From Pseudarthrobacter sp. SSS035 (lineage in GTDB: Bacteria; Actinomycetota; Actinomycetes; Actinomycetales; Micrococcaceae), in assembly GCF_023273875.1 (NCBI RefSeq), contig NZ_CP096882.1, forward strand, positions 4,154,001 through 4,218,000: a stretch of DNA of 64,000 nt, given 5' to 3'. Shown piece by piece: positions 14,436-22,597 of the stretch; positions within the stretch are counted from its first letter, which is position 1, and every line of letters starts with the position of its first letter. The notes beneath the pieces were generated by a model. The model ran no database searches, was not told where the DNA came from, and worked only from the letters and a program-made list of their open reading frames with translations. The position numbers were made by a program, and so were the translations under genes.

Positions 14436-15361
14436 GCGGGGTGGTCCTTAAGGAAGCTGCGGATGAAGCCGGCGGCGGGGCCGGGCGTTTCGTAGTGGAT
14501 CAGGTGGCCGACGCCGGGAATGACTTTGAGGACGCCGTCGGGGAGGAGCGCGGCGAGACGGTGCTGGTCCGGCAGGGTGGCAATCTCGTCTTTTTCGCCG
14601 GCGACCAGGAGCACCGGCAGGCTCAGCTTCCCGGCAACCTCGGCCACATGGCCGCTGACCGAGGCCGTGAACGATTCGAGGAGGCTTTCCCGGTTCGCGA
14701 AAGCGCTGAAGTAGGCATGGTGCTGGCCGTGGATGAAGCGTCGCAGGTCTGTGTCGGCCGTCTTGGCCATGGCCTCGCTCATGACCCTGACAATCAGCGG
14801 ACTGCGCAGCAGTGCCAGTCCCAGCCGGCGGGGGAGCCGGGCCGCCAGCCGGTAGTAGAGGACGGCCAGCTTGGTCATGATGCCCTTGGGGCCTTCCAGG
14901 GCAGGCGCGGCGATGGGGTTGATCAGGATCAGCGGTGTGACGGTACCCGGGTTGGTGGCGACAAAATGGGCGGCGACGATCGAGCCGAAGGAGTGCCCTA
15001 ACAGCACGGTGTCCGGGCCGAGGCCGAGCGCCGCCATAAAGTCGGTGACAAAAGTGCCGTACTGCTCCACCGAATGTTTCCCGGACACAAACGCGGCGGA
15101 GCTGCCGAACCCCGGCAGGTCCGGCATGATGATGCGCATTTCCGGCAACTGGTCTGCAACCCGGAGCAGGCCGTGGTGATCGCCGCGGAAACCATGAATG
15201 ACCAGGATGGTGCGGGTGTCCGGTGTGGCCTGGATCGGTTCGTAAGTCCAGTACGCCACGGTGCCGCCGTTAATCACGATGTCGGCGGCCCGGGTGCGGG
15301 CGGCCAGCCCGGCGCTGAAGAAGGAGGGCGCAGGGGATGGCTGTTGATCGGCGGTTTTCAT
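14432..15361 (-). CDS. Alpha/beta hydrolase
   Basis: A 309-residue serine hydrolase of the alpha/beta fold. The oxyanion loop is VIHGFRGDHHGL, the nucleophile elbow is GHSFGS, and the catalytic histidine is in PGVGHLIHYETPG near the C-terminus. An acid residue is expected in VAGEKDEIATLPDQ. The substrate is unknown; lipids or esters are both possible. It lies 11 bases after the aldo/keto reductase and overlaps the glycosyltransferase start by four bases. Co-location with a glycosyltransferase fits glycolipid turnover, but that is inference only. Confidence 0.85.
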   Translation of the reverse strand: MKTADQQPSPAPSFFSAGLAARTRAADIVINGGTVAYWTYEPIQATPDTRTILVIHGFRGDHHGLLRVADQLPEMRIIMPDLPGFGSSAAFVSGKHSVEQYGTFVTDFMAALGLGPDTVLLGHSFGSIVAAHFVATNPGTVTPLILINPIAAPALEGPKGIMTKLAVLYYRLAARLPRRLGLALLRSPLIVRVMSEAMAKTADTDLRRFIHGQHHAYFSAFANRESLLESFTASVSGHVAEVAGKLSLPVLLVAGEKDEIATLPDQHRLAALLPDGVLKVIPGVGHLIHYETPGPAAGFIRSFLKDHPA

Positions 15362-15372
15362 GACCCTCGGTC

Positions 15373-16242
15373 CTAGTTGACGTTGTCGGGGTGGGACCCG
15401 GTGCGCTGACCGCGGTCAAGCTCGGCAAGGGCTGCCATGTCGCGGTCTGAAAGTTCAAAGCCGAAGACGTCCAGGTTTTCCCGGATCCGGGATTCGGAGC
15501 TTGCCTTCGGAATGGCGATGTTCCCCAGCTGGATGTGCCACCGAAGAATGATCTGGGCTGCTGTCCTGCCGTGTTCGGCGGCCAGGGCCAGGACCACGGG
15601 ATCCAACAGAACGTGTCCGCGCGCCAGGGGGCTCCAGGCTTCCGTCCGGATGCCCAGGGCGTGGTGCTTGTCCCTCAGCTCCGCCTGCTGGAGCCACGGG
15701 TGCAGTTCAATCTGGTTCACGGCGGGCACCACTTCGGCGCTCTCGAGCAGCCGGTCCAGGTGCGCGGGCTGGAAGTTGCAGACACCGATGGCGCGGACTT
15801 TGCCTTCGCGGTACAACGTTTCGAGGGCGCGGTAGGTGTCGGTGAACAGATCCCGCTTGGCGCAGGGCCAGTGGATCAGGTACATGTCCACGTAGTCCAG
15901 GCCGAGGTTGACCATGGAGGTATCGAAGGCACGGAGGGTTGAGTCGTACCCCTGGTCATCGTTCCAGACCTTCGTGGTGATAAATACGTCCTCGCGCCGC
16001 AGGCCGGGCGAGGATTCGCCGGAGCCGCCGCTTCTGCCTTCGGAATCCATGGCGGGGCCGAGCCCCCGCGCCACGCCGGTTTCGTTGCCGTACATCGCTG
16101 CCGTGTCAAAGTGGCGATATCCGGTGCCGAGGGCCGTGGCCACCAGGCCGGATGCTTCCGCTGCCGGAACTTTGTACAGCCCGAATCCCAACTGGTCGAT
16201 CAGCACACCGTTGTTGAGGCTGAGCCGGGGTGAGGTTTTCAT
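15373..16242 (-). CDS. Aldo/keto reductase
   Basis: An NADPH-dependent aldo/keto reductase close to the 2,5-diketogluconate reductase group, 289 residues from the chosen start. The tetrad is visible: Asp46 and Tyr51 in HFDTAAMYGNE, Lys91 in FITTKVWND and His124 in MYLIHWP. I chose the ATG at 16242 because homology begins with KTSPRLSLNNG; in-frame starts at 16260 and 16311 would overlap the upstream regulator. Between residues 63 and 80 there is a Gly/Ser-rich insertion (MDSEGRSGGSGESSP) not usual at this loop. It sits 10 bases downstream of the SorC-type regulator. A role in glycerol or aldehyde metabolism is inferred from that link. Confidence 0.9.
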   Translation of the reverse strand: MKTSPRLSLNNGVLIDQLGFGLYKVPAAEASGLVATALGTGYRHFDTAAMYGNETGVARGLGPAMDSEGRSGGSGESSPGLRREDVFITTKVWNDDQGYDSTLRAFDTSMVNLGLDYVDMYLIHWPCAKRDLFTDTYRALETLYREGKVRAIGVCNFQPAHLDRLLESAEVVPAVNQIELHPWLQQAELRDKHHALGIRTEAWSPLARGHVLLDPVVLALAAEHGRTAAQIILRWHIQLGNIAIPKASSESRIRENLDVFGFELSDRDMAALAELDRGQRTGSHPDNVN

Positions 16243-16252
16243 AGCATTGACT

Positions 16253-17227
16253 TTACCCATTGGGCCAGGCGACACCGCCAAAGCCCACCAGGCGGCGCGC
16301 GGTGGCTTCATCCACGATCAGGTCAGTGGCAAGGCCGGCGGAGAGGGCGCCCCGCAGGCCGTTGATCTTGGATGCCCCGGAAATCACGCAGATCCGCCGC
16401 CGGACCTGGCGCAGCTGGGCGAGCGCCGGACCCGTGGAGCGTTCGTTCAGGACGATGCCGTCAGAGGATCCGTCACGCCGGAAAAAGACCGTGGCCACGT
16501 CACCCACCACATCTGAATGGGCCAGCATCTTGAGATCGCTCTCGTCCAGGTATCCACCCGCATAGACGTGGCTCGGGTAATCGGCGTGCACGGACCCAAC
16601 GCCGAAGATCGCGATGCTCATCCGGGCCTGCAGGTCCAGGATGCGCTGCACACTGCGCTCATTCCACATGGCGGTTTTGGTAGCCGCATGGTCAAAAAAC
16701 GCGGGAACAGGGAACTGCTCCACGCGTGCGCCGTAGGCACCTCCGAAGCGGCGCATGATGTCACTCGCGTAGGTGATACCGGTGGTGTGCATGTTGCCGG
16801 CGCCGTTCAACTGGACCACAACCGTATCGTGCGTGATCTTGCGCGTGAGGTGCCTGCTGACCGCACTGATCGTTGAACCCCACGCGACACCGATAATCGC
16901 ATTGGAGTCCACCAAAGGGCCGATGGTTCGGGCTGCCTGAATGGCCACGCGGTCCAGGGTTTCCGCCTCGTTCAAGGACTCCAGTACCGGGACAACGTGC
17001 ACGTCCACGTTGTACTCGCGCCGGATCATGCTTTCGAGTTCGGGGCCCGTATCAAGCGGGTTGCGGATCTGGATCTGGACCAGTCCAGTGTCCCTGGCCG
17101 CCGACAGAAGCCTCGAAACAGTGGACCGGGATGTCCGCAATTCCCGGGCGATCGCGTCCATCGTCAGGTCCTGGAGGTAATACATCTGTGCAGCCCGCAG
17201 CGCATCTGAGTGCCGGGAAGGCGTCAT
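16253..17227 (-). CDS. SorC/DeoR-type sugar-binding transcriptional regulator
   Basis: A 324-residue transcription factor with an N-terminal helix-turn-helix (about residues 18-45, LTMDAIARELRTSRSTVSRLL) and a large C-terminal effector domain of the SorC sugar-phosphate sensor family. The start at 17227 has a GGAG site six bases upstream; a GTG at 17245 is a longer alternative. It is transcribed away from glpD-glpF-glpK across a shared control region that contains a palindrome. The simplest reading is that it controls glycerol use in response to glycerol 3-phosphate or a related phosphosugar. This is inferred from position; classical GlpR is a different DeoR-type protein. Confidence 0.88.
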   Translation of the reverse strand: MTPSRHSDALRAAQMYYLQDLTMDAIARELRTSRSTVSRLLSAARDTGLVQIQIRNPLDTGPELESMIRREYNVDVHVVPVLESLNEAETLDRVAIQAARTIGPLVDSNAIIGVAWGSTISAVSRHLTRKITHDTVVVQLNGAGNMHTTGITYASDIMRRFGGAYGARVEQFPVPAFFDHAATKTAMWNERSVQRILDLQARMSIAIFGVGSVHADYPSHVYAGGYLDESDLKMLAHSDVVGDVATVFFRRDGSSDGIVLNERSTGPALAQLRQVRRRICVISGASKINGLRGALSAGLATDLIVDEATARRLVGFGGVAWPNG

Positions 17228-17229
17228 TC

Positions 17230-17271
17230 TGACTCCATTCTGCACGTTTGTGCATAGTGCTTGACTCCATT
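17230..17271. promoter_or_regulatory. Putative operator: palindrome between direct repeats
   Basis: TGCACGTTTGTGCA (17241-17254) is a perfect 5-4-5 inverted repeat. It is flanked by two copies of TGACTCCATT (17230-17239 and 17262-17271) exactly 32 bases apart, about three helical turns. The palindrome lies just upstream of the regulator start, and the right-hand repeat overlaps a candidate glpD -35 box. This looks like a multi-site operator for the adjacent SorC-type protein that would control both directions. Confidence 0.6.
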
Positions 17272-17290
17272 TTCCATTACTCCAAACAAT
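17261..17290 (+). promoter_or_regulatory. Candidate glpD promoter
   Basis: TTGACT (17261-17266) and AACAAT (17285-17290) are 18 bases apart, a fair match to a vegetative promoter reading into glpD. The -35 hexamer overlaps the right direct repeat of the putative operator, a geometry that suits repression. The assignment rests only on hexamer likeness. Confidence 0.4.
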
Positions 17291-17350
17291 AGTTGAAGAA
17301 CGACGGTGCGTCCGGCGGATGCCGGCACGCCAATAACCCAGGGAGCAGTG

Positions 17351-19177
17351 TTGGGACTCAAAGATTCATTCGGCCACAGCGGAGCCACGCCCGCCCACAG
17401 CCCCGTGCCGCGGGCATCGGTGCAGGGACTTCGGAACCGTCCGAATGCCAAGGTATTGATCATCGGCGGAGGCATCAACGGCGTGGGAACTTTCCGTGAC
17501 CTCGCCCTGCAGGGAGTGGACGTTGCCCTGGTAGAGCGTGGCGATTACTGCCAGGGTGCCAGCGGTGCGTCCTCCCATATGATTCACGGCGGCATCCGAT
17601 ACCTGGAAAACGGGGAATTCCGCCTCGTCCGCGAATCCGTGGTGGAACGCAACCGCCTCCTGCGGATCGCACCGCACTACGTGAAGCCACTCCAGACCAC
17701 CATCCCGATCTTCAGCACCTTTTCAGGCGTCCTGTCCGCACCGTTGCGGTTCCTCACGCACAAACAGCAGGGCAAGCCCAAGGAGCGCGGCGCCTTCCTG
17801 ATCAAACTGGGGCTGAGCATGTACGACTCGTTCTCCCGGGACGGCGGCTCCGTGCCGCGCCACCAGTTCCGCGGACGCAAGCGTGCCCTCGCCGAACTGC
17901 CGCAGCTGCACCCGGGCATCAAATACGCAGCCACCTACTTCGACGCCTCGGTCCACAACCCCGAGCGCCTTACGCTCGATGTGCTCCAGGACGGCGAGAA
18001 AGCCGGGCAAGCCAGCGGCGGACCGGAAAGCTCAACAGCACGGGCGAGCAACTACCTTGAACTCCATTCGCTCGGCGGGGCTGCCACGCAGTCCGGCACA
18101 ACAGAGTCCGGCACCACGGTCCAGCTCCGCGACGAACTGACTGGCGAGCTGTTTGATTTCACCGCGGACGTCATTGTCAACACCACCGGCGCCTGGGTGG
18201 ACCTGACCAACGAAGCCATGGGGGCGGCGTCGGCCTTCATGGGCGGCACTAAGGGATCGCACATAGTTCTGGACCACCCGGTCCTGCTCGAGGCCTGCAA
18301 AGGCCGGGAGATCTTCTTTGAGCACACGGACGGCCGGATCGTCCTCATCTATCCCATGGGCGACCGGGTCCTGGTGGGAACCACTGATGTCCTTGCCGAC
18401 ATGACGCAGGAGGCAGTGTGCACGGAGGAGGAGATCGAGTACTTCTTCAACCTGATCGGCCACGTCTTCCCGGACATCACCGTGCAGCGTGACCAGATCG
18501 TCTACACGTTCTCCGGCGTCCGCCCGCTGCCACGCCACGACGCCACCCAGCCGGGGTTTGTCTCGCGCGACTACCGGATTGAACGGCGCACCCCGGCTGC
18601 CGGGGCACCCGGCGCAGGAACCGCCGTCGTACTCAGCCTGGTGGGCGGTAAGTGGACCACTTTCCGGGCTCTGGCCGAGCACATGGCAAATGATGTCCTC
18701 GCCGAGCTGGGGATGGAACGGAAGGTCTCGACGGCGAAGCTCGCCATCGGAGGCGGGGCCGGCTTCCCCGAGGACGATGCCGGGATCCAGAAATGGATCA
18801 AGGCACACATGGGCACCGGCCGGGACGCGGACCGCTCCGCCGCCCTGCTGACGCGCTACGGCACAAGGGCAGACGACGTGATCCGCTACCTTGATGCCGG
18901 CCCGGACAGGCTGCTCCGTTCCACCCGTGAACTCAGCGTCCGTGAGCTGGAGTTCATGGCCCGGAATGAGCAGATCGGGCACCTCATCGATGTCCTGGTC
19001 CGGCGAACCTCGCTTGCCTTCCGGGGCCTGGTGACCGGTGAACTCCTCGTCGAGGTGGCCGAAGTCCTTTCCGCACCGCTCGGCTGGGGCGCGGCCGCCA
19101 AGGCTGACGAGATCCAACGCGCACGGGAGGTGCTGGAGCGCTTCCACGGCGTGCAGATCCACAGCCTGGTGGCCTAG
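17351..19177 (+). CDS. glpD: Aerobic glycerol-3-phosphate dehydrogenase
   Basis: FAD enzyme that oxidizes glycerol 3-phosphate to dihydroxyacetone phosphate and feeds electrons to the quinone pool at the membrane. The protein has 608 residues from the chosen TTG, which has GGGAG five bases upstream; GTG codons at 17348 and 17306 are alternatives. The dinucleotide fold LIIGGGINGVG is at about residues 36-46, followed by GDYCQGASGASSHMIHGG, the classic GlpD flavin region. A Ser/Thr/Gly-rich stretch near residues 222-260 interrupts the FAD domain and looks like a lineage-specific loop. It heads the glpD-glpF-glpK run and diverges from the SorC-type regulator. Confidence 0.95.
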   Translation: MGLKDSFGHSGATPAHSPVPRASVQGLRNRPNAKVLIIGGGINGVGTFRDLALQGVDVALVERGDYCQGASGASSHMIHGGIRYLENGEFRLVRESVVERNRLLRIAPHYVKPLQTTIPIFSTFSGVLSAPLRFLTHKQQGKPKERGAFLIKLGLSMYDSFSRDGGSVPRHQFRGRKRALAELPQLHPGIKYAATYFDASVHNPERLTLDVLQDGEKAGQASGGPESSTARASNYLELHSLGGAATQSGTTESGTTVQLRDELTGELFDFTADVIVNTTGAWVDLTNEAMGAASAFMGGTKGSHIVLDHPVLLEACKGREIFFEHTDGRIVLIYPMGDRVLVGTTDVLADMTQEAVCTEEEIEYFFNLIGHVFPDITVQRDQIVYTFSGVRPLPRHDATQPGFVSRDYRIERRTPAAGAPGAGTAVVLSLVGGKWTTFRALAEHMANDVLAELGMERKVSTAKLAIGGGAGFPEDDAGIQKWIKAHMGTGRDADRSAALLTRYGTRADDVIRYLDAGPDRLLRSTRELSVRELEFMARNEQIGHLIDVLVRRTSLAFRGLVTGELLVEVAEVLSAPLGWGAAAKADEIQRAREVLERFHGVQIHSLVA

Positions 19178-19220
19178 GCAGGCCAGGCTGCAGCCGGGGC
19201 GTCAAAGCGCTCCGGTTCAA

Positions 19221-19245
19221 CGGTCCTTCAACCCGCGAAGGACCG
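19221..19245 (+). other. Hairpin between glpD and glpF
   Basis: CGGTCCTTC pairs perfectly with GAAGGACCG across a seven-base loop, 24 bases before the glpF start. No T-run follows. It may act as an mRNA processing or stability element that sets glpD against glpFK expression. Confidence 0.4.
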
Positions 19246-19268
19246 CACAATAGAAAATAGAGGAGTCA

Positions 19269-20024
19269 ATGATGTCTCTTGGAATTGTTTTTCTTTCCGA
19301 AGTCTTCGGAACGGCGATGCTCACCCTGCTGGGTTGCGGCGTCGTGGCCAACGTTGCCCTGAAGGGCACAAAGGGCAACAGCGGCGGGTTCCTGATGGTG
19401 ACCTGGGGGTGGGGGATCGCCGTCTTCGCGGGTGTTTTTGTTGCCGCCAAATCCGGCGCCCACCTCAATCCCGCTGTCACGCTGGGCCTACTCGCCAAGC
19501 AGAGCAAGGAGTATGCCCCCGGCGTCCCGGTAGATGTGGCCTCAACTTTCACCTACTTTGGCGGTGAACTGCTCGGCGCTTTCCTGGGTGCTGTCCTTTG
19601 CTGGGTCGCATACAAGCAGCACTTCGATGCCGAACCCGTGGAAGCCAACAAGCTGGCGACGTTTTCCACCGGTCCGGCCATCCGCTCCACGCCCTGGAAC
19701 CTGCTCACGGAGATCATCGGCACGTTTGTCCTGGTATTCGTCATCCTGACGTTCGGCGGGACGCCCTCGGGCCTTGGGCCGCTGGCGGTGGCACTGCTCG
19801 TGGTGGGCATCGGCGTATCCCTGGGTGGACCCACGGGTTATGCCATTAATCCGGCCCGCGACCTCGGGCCCCGCATCGCCCACGCAATCCTGCCCATCAA
19901 GGGCAAGGGTTCCAGTGACTGGGCCTACTCCTGGATCCCCGTCGTAGGGCCGTTGGTCGGCGGTAGCCTTGCCGGCCTGGTGGCCTTCTGGGTTCCCGCG
20001 ATCATGCCTGCCATCGCCGGCTAG
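19269..20024 (+). CDS. glpF: Glycerol facilitator, MIP/aquaporin family
   Basis: A membrane channel for glycerol uptake, 251 residues with six expected transmembrane helices. Both half-helix motifs are intact: NPA at residues 67-69 and NPARD at 194-198. The aspartate after the second NPAR is the residue that separates glycerol facilitators from water-only aquaporins, which supports the GlpF call. The ATG start has a strong GAGGAG site; the next codon is also ATG. It lies between glpD and glpK with short gaps, so imported glycerol can be trapped by phosphorylation at once. Confidence 0.94.
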   Translation: MMSLGIVFLSEVFGTAMLTLLGCGVVANVALKGTKGNSGGFLMVTWGWGIAVFAGVFVAAKSGAHLNPAVTLGLLAKQSKEYAPGVPVDVASTFTYFGGELLGAFLGAVLCWVAYKQHFDAEPVEANKLATFSTGPAIRSTPWNLLTEIIGTFVLVFVILTFGGTPSGLGPLAVALLVVGIGVSLGGPTGYAINPARDLGPRIAHAILPIKGKGSSDWAYSWIPVVGPLVGGSLAGLVAFWVPAIMPAIAG

Positions 20025-20068
20025 TCACCATTTCAAACTCACACAAAAATACAGACAAGGACGTCACC

Positions 20069-21583
20069 ATGAACCAATACGTCATCGCCATTGACCAGGG
20101 CACCACCAGCTCCCGCGCCATCATCTTTGACCACAGCGGCAACATCGTTTCCTCGGGCCAGATGGAGCACGAGCAGATCTTCCCGCAGGCGGGCTGGGTA
20201 GAGCACAACCCTGCCGAGATCTGGAACAACACCCGCGAGGTGATTGCTTCCGCCCTCTCCAAGGCGAACCTGACCCGGCACGATATCGCCGCCGTCGGAA
20301 TCACCAATCAGCGCGAAACCGCCGTCGTCTGGGACAAGACCACCGGCGAGGCCGTCTATAACGCGATTGTCTGGCAGGACACACGGACCCAGGACATCGT
20401 GGATGAGCTGTCCAAGGACGGCGGCCCGGAGCGGTTCAAGCAGAAGGTGGGGCTGCCGCTGGCAACGTATTTCTCAGGGACAAAGATCAAGTGGATCCTG
20501 GACAACGTTGACGGCGCGCGGGCCAAAGCGGAAGCCGGTGACCTGATCTTCGGCAACACCGACGCCTGGGTCCTCTGGAACCTGACCGGCGGCGTGGACG
20601 GCGGTGTGCACGTCACCGACGTCACCAACGCCTCCCGAACGCTTTTCATGGACCTCGACACGCTGACCTGGGACGAGGAAATCCTGGGCATCTTCGGCGT
20701 GCCACTGAGCATGATGCCGGCCATCAAGTCCTCCTCCGAGGTCTACGGCACCGTGCACACCTCCCAGCTGCTGCGCGAAGTTCCCGTGTCAGGCATCCTG
20801 GGTGACCAGCAGGCCGCCACGTTCGGGCAGGCGGCGTTCGAGGCCGGTGAAGCCAAAAACACGTACGGCACCGGCTGCTTCCTGATCTTCAATACCGGCG
20901 AGGAGATTGTTCACTCGAAGAACGGCCTGCTCACCACGGTCGGGTACAAGCTCGGCGATGCCCCAACGCACTATGCGCTGGAAGGCTCCATTGCGGTCAC
21001 CGGTTCCCTGATTCAGTGGCTCCGGGACAATTTGGGCATGATCAGCAGCGCGCCGGAGGTGGAAACGCTGGCGGCGGCCGTTGAGGACAACGGCGGCGTC
21101 TATATTGTTCCGGCCTTCTCGGGGCTCTTCGCCCCGTACTGGCGTTCGGATGCCCGCGGCGCCATCGTGGGCCTGACCCGGTTCGTCAACAAGAACCACA
21201 TCGCCCGGGCGGCGCTGGAGGCCACAGCCTTCCAGACCCGCGAGGTGCTGGACGCGGTCAACGCGGATTCCGGCGTTCCGCTCACTGAACTGAAGGTCGA
21301 CGGCGGCATGGTTGCCAACGACGCGCTGATGCAGTTCCAGGCGGACATCCTGGGCGTTCCGGTGATCCGGCCGAAGGTAGTGGAAACCACCGCACTGGGC
21401 GCCGCCTACGCAGCCGGCCTCGCCGTCGGCTTCTGGAAGGACCTCGGCGAACTCTCGTCCAACTGGTCCGAGGACAAGAGGTGGGAACCGAAACTGGACC
21501 AGGCCGAGCAGGACCGGCAGCTGCGCCTGTGGAGGAAGGCCGTGACGAAGTCCATGGATTGGGTCGACGAGGACGTGCGCTAG
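20069..21583 (+). CDS. glpK: Glycerol kinase
   Basis: Phosphorylates glycerol to glycerol 3-phosphate with ATP, trapping it in the cell. At 504 residues it is the usual length. It opens with AIDQGTTSSRAIIFDHSG, the FGGY-family phosphate 1 motif, and carries IVWQDTRT, GDQQAATFGQ and the C-terminal VDGGMVANDALMQFQADILG signature. The start has an AAGGACG site. It is the last gene of the glp run and is followed by a strong hairpin terminator shared with the convergent secreted-protein gene. Confidence 0.97.
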   Translation: MNQYVIAIDQGTTSSRAIIFDHSGNIVSSGQMEHEQIFPQAGWVEHNPAEIWNNTREVIASALSKANLTRHDIAAVGITNQRETAVVWDKTTGEAVYNAIVWQDTRTQDIVDELSKDGGPERFKQKVGLPLATYFSGTKIKWILDNVDGARAKAEAGDLIFGNTDAWVLWNLTGGVDGGVHVTDVTNASRTLFMDLDTLTWDEEILGIFGVPLSMMPAIKSSSEVYGTVHTSQLLREVPVSGILGDQQAATFGQAAFEAGEAKNTYGTGCFLIFNTGEEIVHSKNGLLTTVGYKLGDAPTHYALEGSIAVTGSLIQWLRDNLGMISSAPEVETLAAAVEDNGGVYIVPAFSGLFAPYWRSDARGAIVGLTRFVNKNHIARAALEATAFQTREVLDAVNADSGVPLTELKVDGGMVANDALMQFQADILGVPVIRPKVVETTALGAAYAAGLAVGFWKDLGELSSNWSEDKRWEPKLDQAEQDRQLRLWRKAVTKSMDWVDEDVR

Positions 21584-21614
21584 CACTCCGAACCGGTCTC
21601 CGGACAGCAACGAG

Positions 21615-21654
21615 CAGGGAGGGTGGCCCGAGGAGTGCCGCCCTCCCTGGTCTT
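21615..21654. terminator. Bidirectional terminator between glpK and the RND operon
   Basis: A 13-base stem (21615-21627 with 21637-21649, one G-U pair) encloses a nine-base loop and is followed on the plus strand by a short TCTT. It sits between two convergent units, so it can end both. Confidence 0.7.
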
Positions 21655-21661
21655 GTGCGGG

Positions 21662-22564
21662 TCAGGGTCCGTCGAGTTCAGCCGGCGGTGTCTTCGCATA
21701 GACACTTCTGCTGACCGAGTATGCCCGCCCATCCAGTTCCAACGCTTGGGTGTTGACGGCCGCGAACTGCGCGGCGCCCAGCTTCTTCACTTTCACCAGG
21801 TCCATGAATTCCTGGTCGGGACCGCCGACGGCGGTGACTTTCACCAGCCCTGTTCCGGCTGAGTAGAACTTCCGCTGGTGGCCTGCCTCAGGTGGTTCCA
21901 GCGGGTTGTATTCATCGATCACCAGTACATCGTCGTAGCAGCCAGTCGGGACGCAGACGTGCTGGTTTTTCTTGAACACTGTCCCGCAGTCAAGGAAGTC
22001 AACCTTGGGTGCATGGGCCTGGACATAGTCCGGCGTGCCGGTCCGGGGCCTGGCCTGCATGGCGATGCCGGCATGGGCCCTGGCAAGCCCGCTGATGAAA
22101 GTGCTGGGCGCACCAACGAACTCGCCGTTTTCGTATTCCTCCGGATATTCGCCGAATAGCCAGACCGTTCCCTTTCCAGTCTGCGCAAAGAAGGCCAGTT
22201 CGGATTCCACCAGTTCGCCGTCCGAGTAATCGCGGTCCCACAGGACACGGGTCTTGACGCCGTCAATTACCTTGGTCAGCCCGGTGACTGTATGCACGAC
22301 GGTGCGTGTGCTGGTCCCTTCGGCGGAGGTCACGGTCCCCGTCGTCGTGTACTGCATGCCGGGCTTGAGCGGGAACCACTTGTTATCGATCCGCGGGGAA
22401 GCCTGGAAATCCGAACGGTCAAAGTTGATCGCGGACCCGGGCCCGCAGAGTTCCGGGGACGGCGGTGCGGCAGCCGCCGTCCCTGCCGACATCACTGTCA
22501 GCGATCCGAAGGCCAGCAGTAATGCGGACCCGTATGCTGTGAACCGGCGTGCCCGGAGAGCCAT
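21662..22564 (-). CDS. Secreted protein of unknown function, last gene of RND operon
   Basis: A 300-residue exported protein that I do not recognise. It has a twin-positive N-terminus, a hydrophobic core and an AxA-type cleavage site (TAAAAPPS) near residue 33, so a Sec signal peptide is clear. The mature part has at least four cysteines (LCGPGS, FLDCGT, VCVPTGCYD) that may form disulfides, and many aromatic and acidic residues. A soluble beta-rich fold is likely. No enzyme motif is visible. It starts 33 bases after the second RND gene with an AAGGAAGG ribosome site, so it belongs to that unit. A cell-surface ligand-binding or chaperone role for the pump is a guess. Confidence 0.8.
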   Translation of the reverse strand: MALRARRFTAYGSALLLAFGSLTVMSAGTAAAAPPSPELCGPGSAINFDRSDFQASPRIDNKWFPLKPGMQYTTTGTVTSAEGTSTRTVVHTVTGLTKVIDGVKTRVLWDRDYSDGELVESELAFFAQTGKGTVWLFGEYPEEYENGEFVGAPSTFISGLARAHAGIAMQARPRTGTPDYVQAHAPKVDFLDCGTVFKKNQHVCVPTGCYDDVLVIDEYNPLEPPEAGHQRKFYSAGTGLVKVTAVGGPDQEFMDLVKVKKLGAAQFAAVNTQALELDGRAYSVSRSVYAKTPPAELDGP

Positions 22565-22597
22565 TTCGCCTTCCTTTCTTACTCGTGGCGGATCCAG

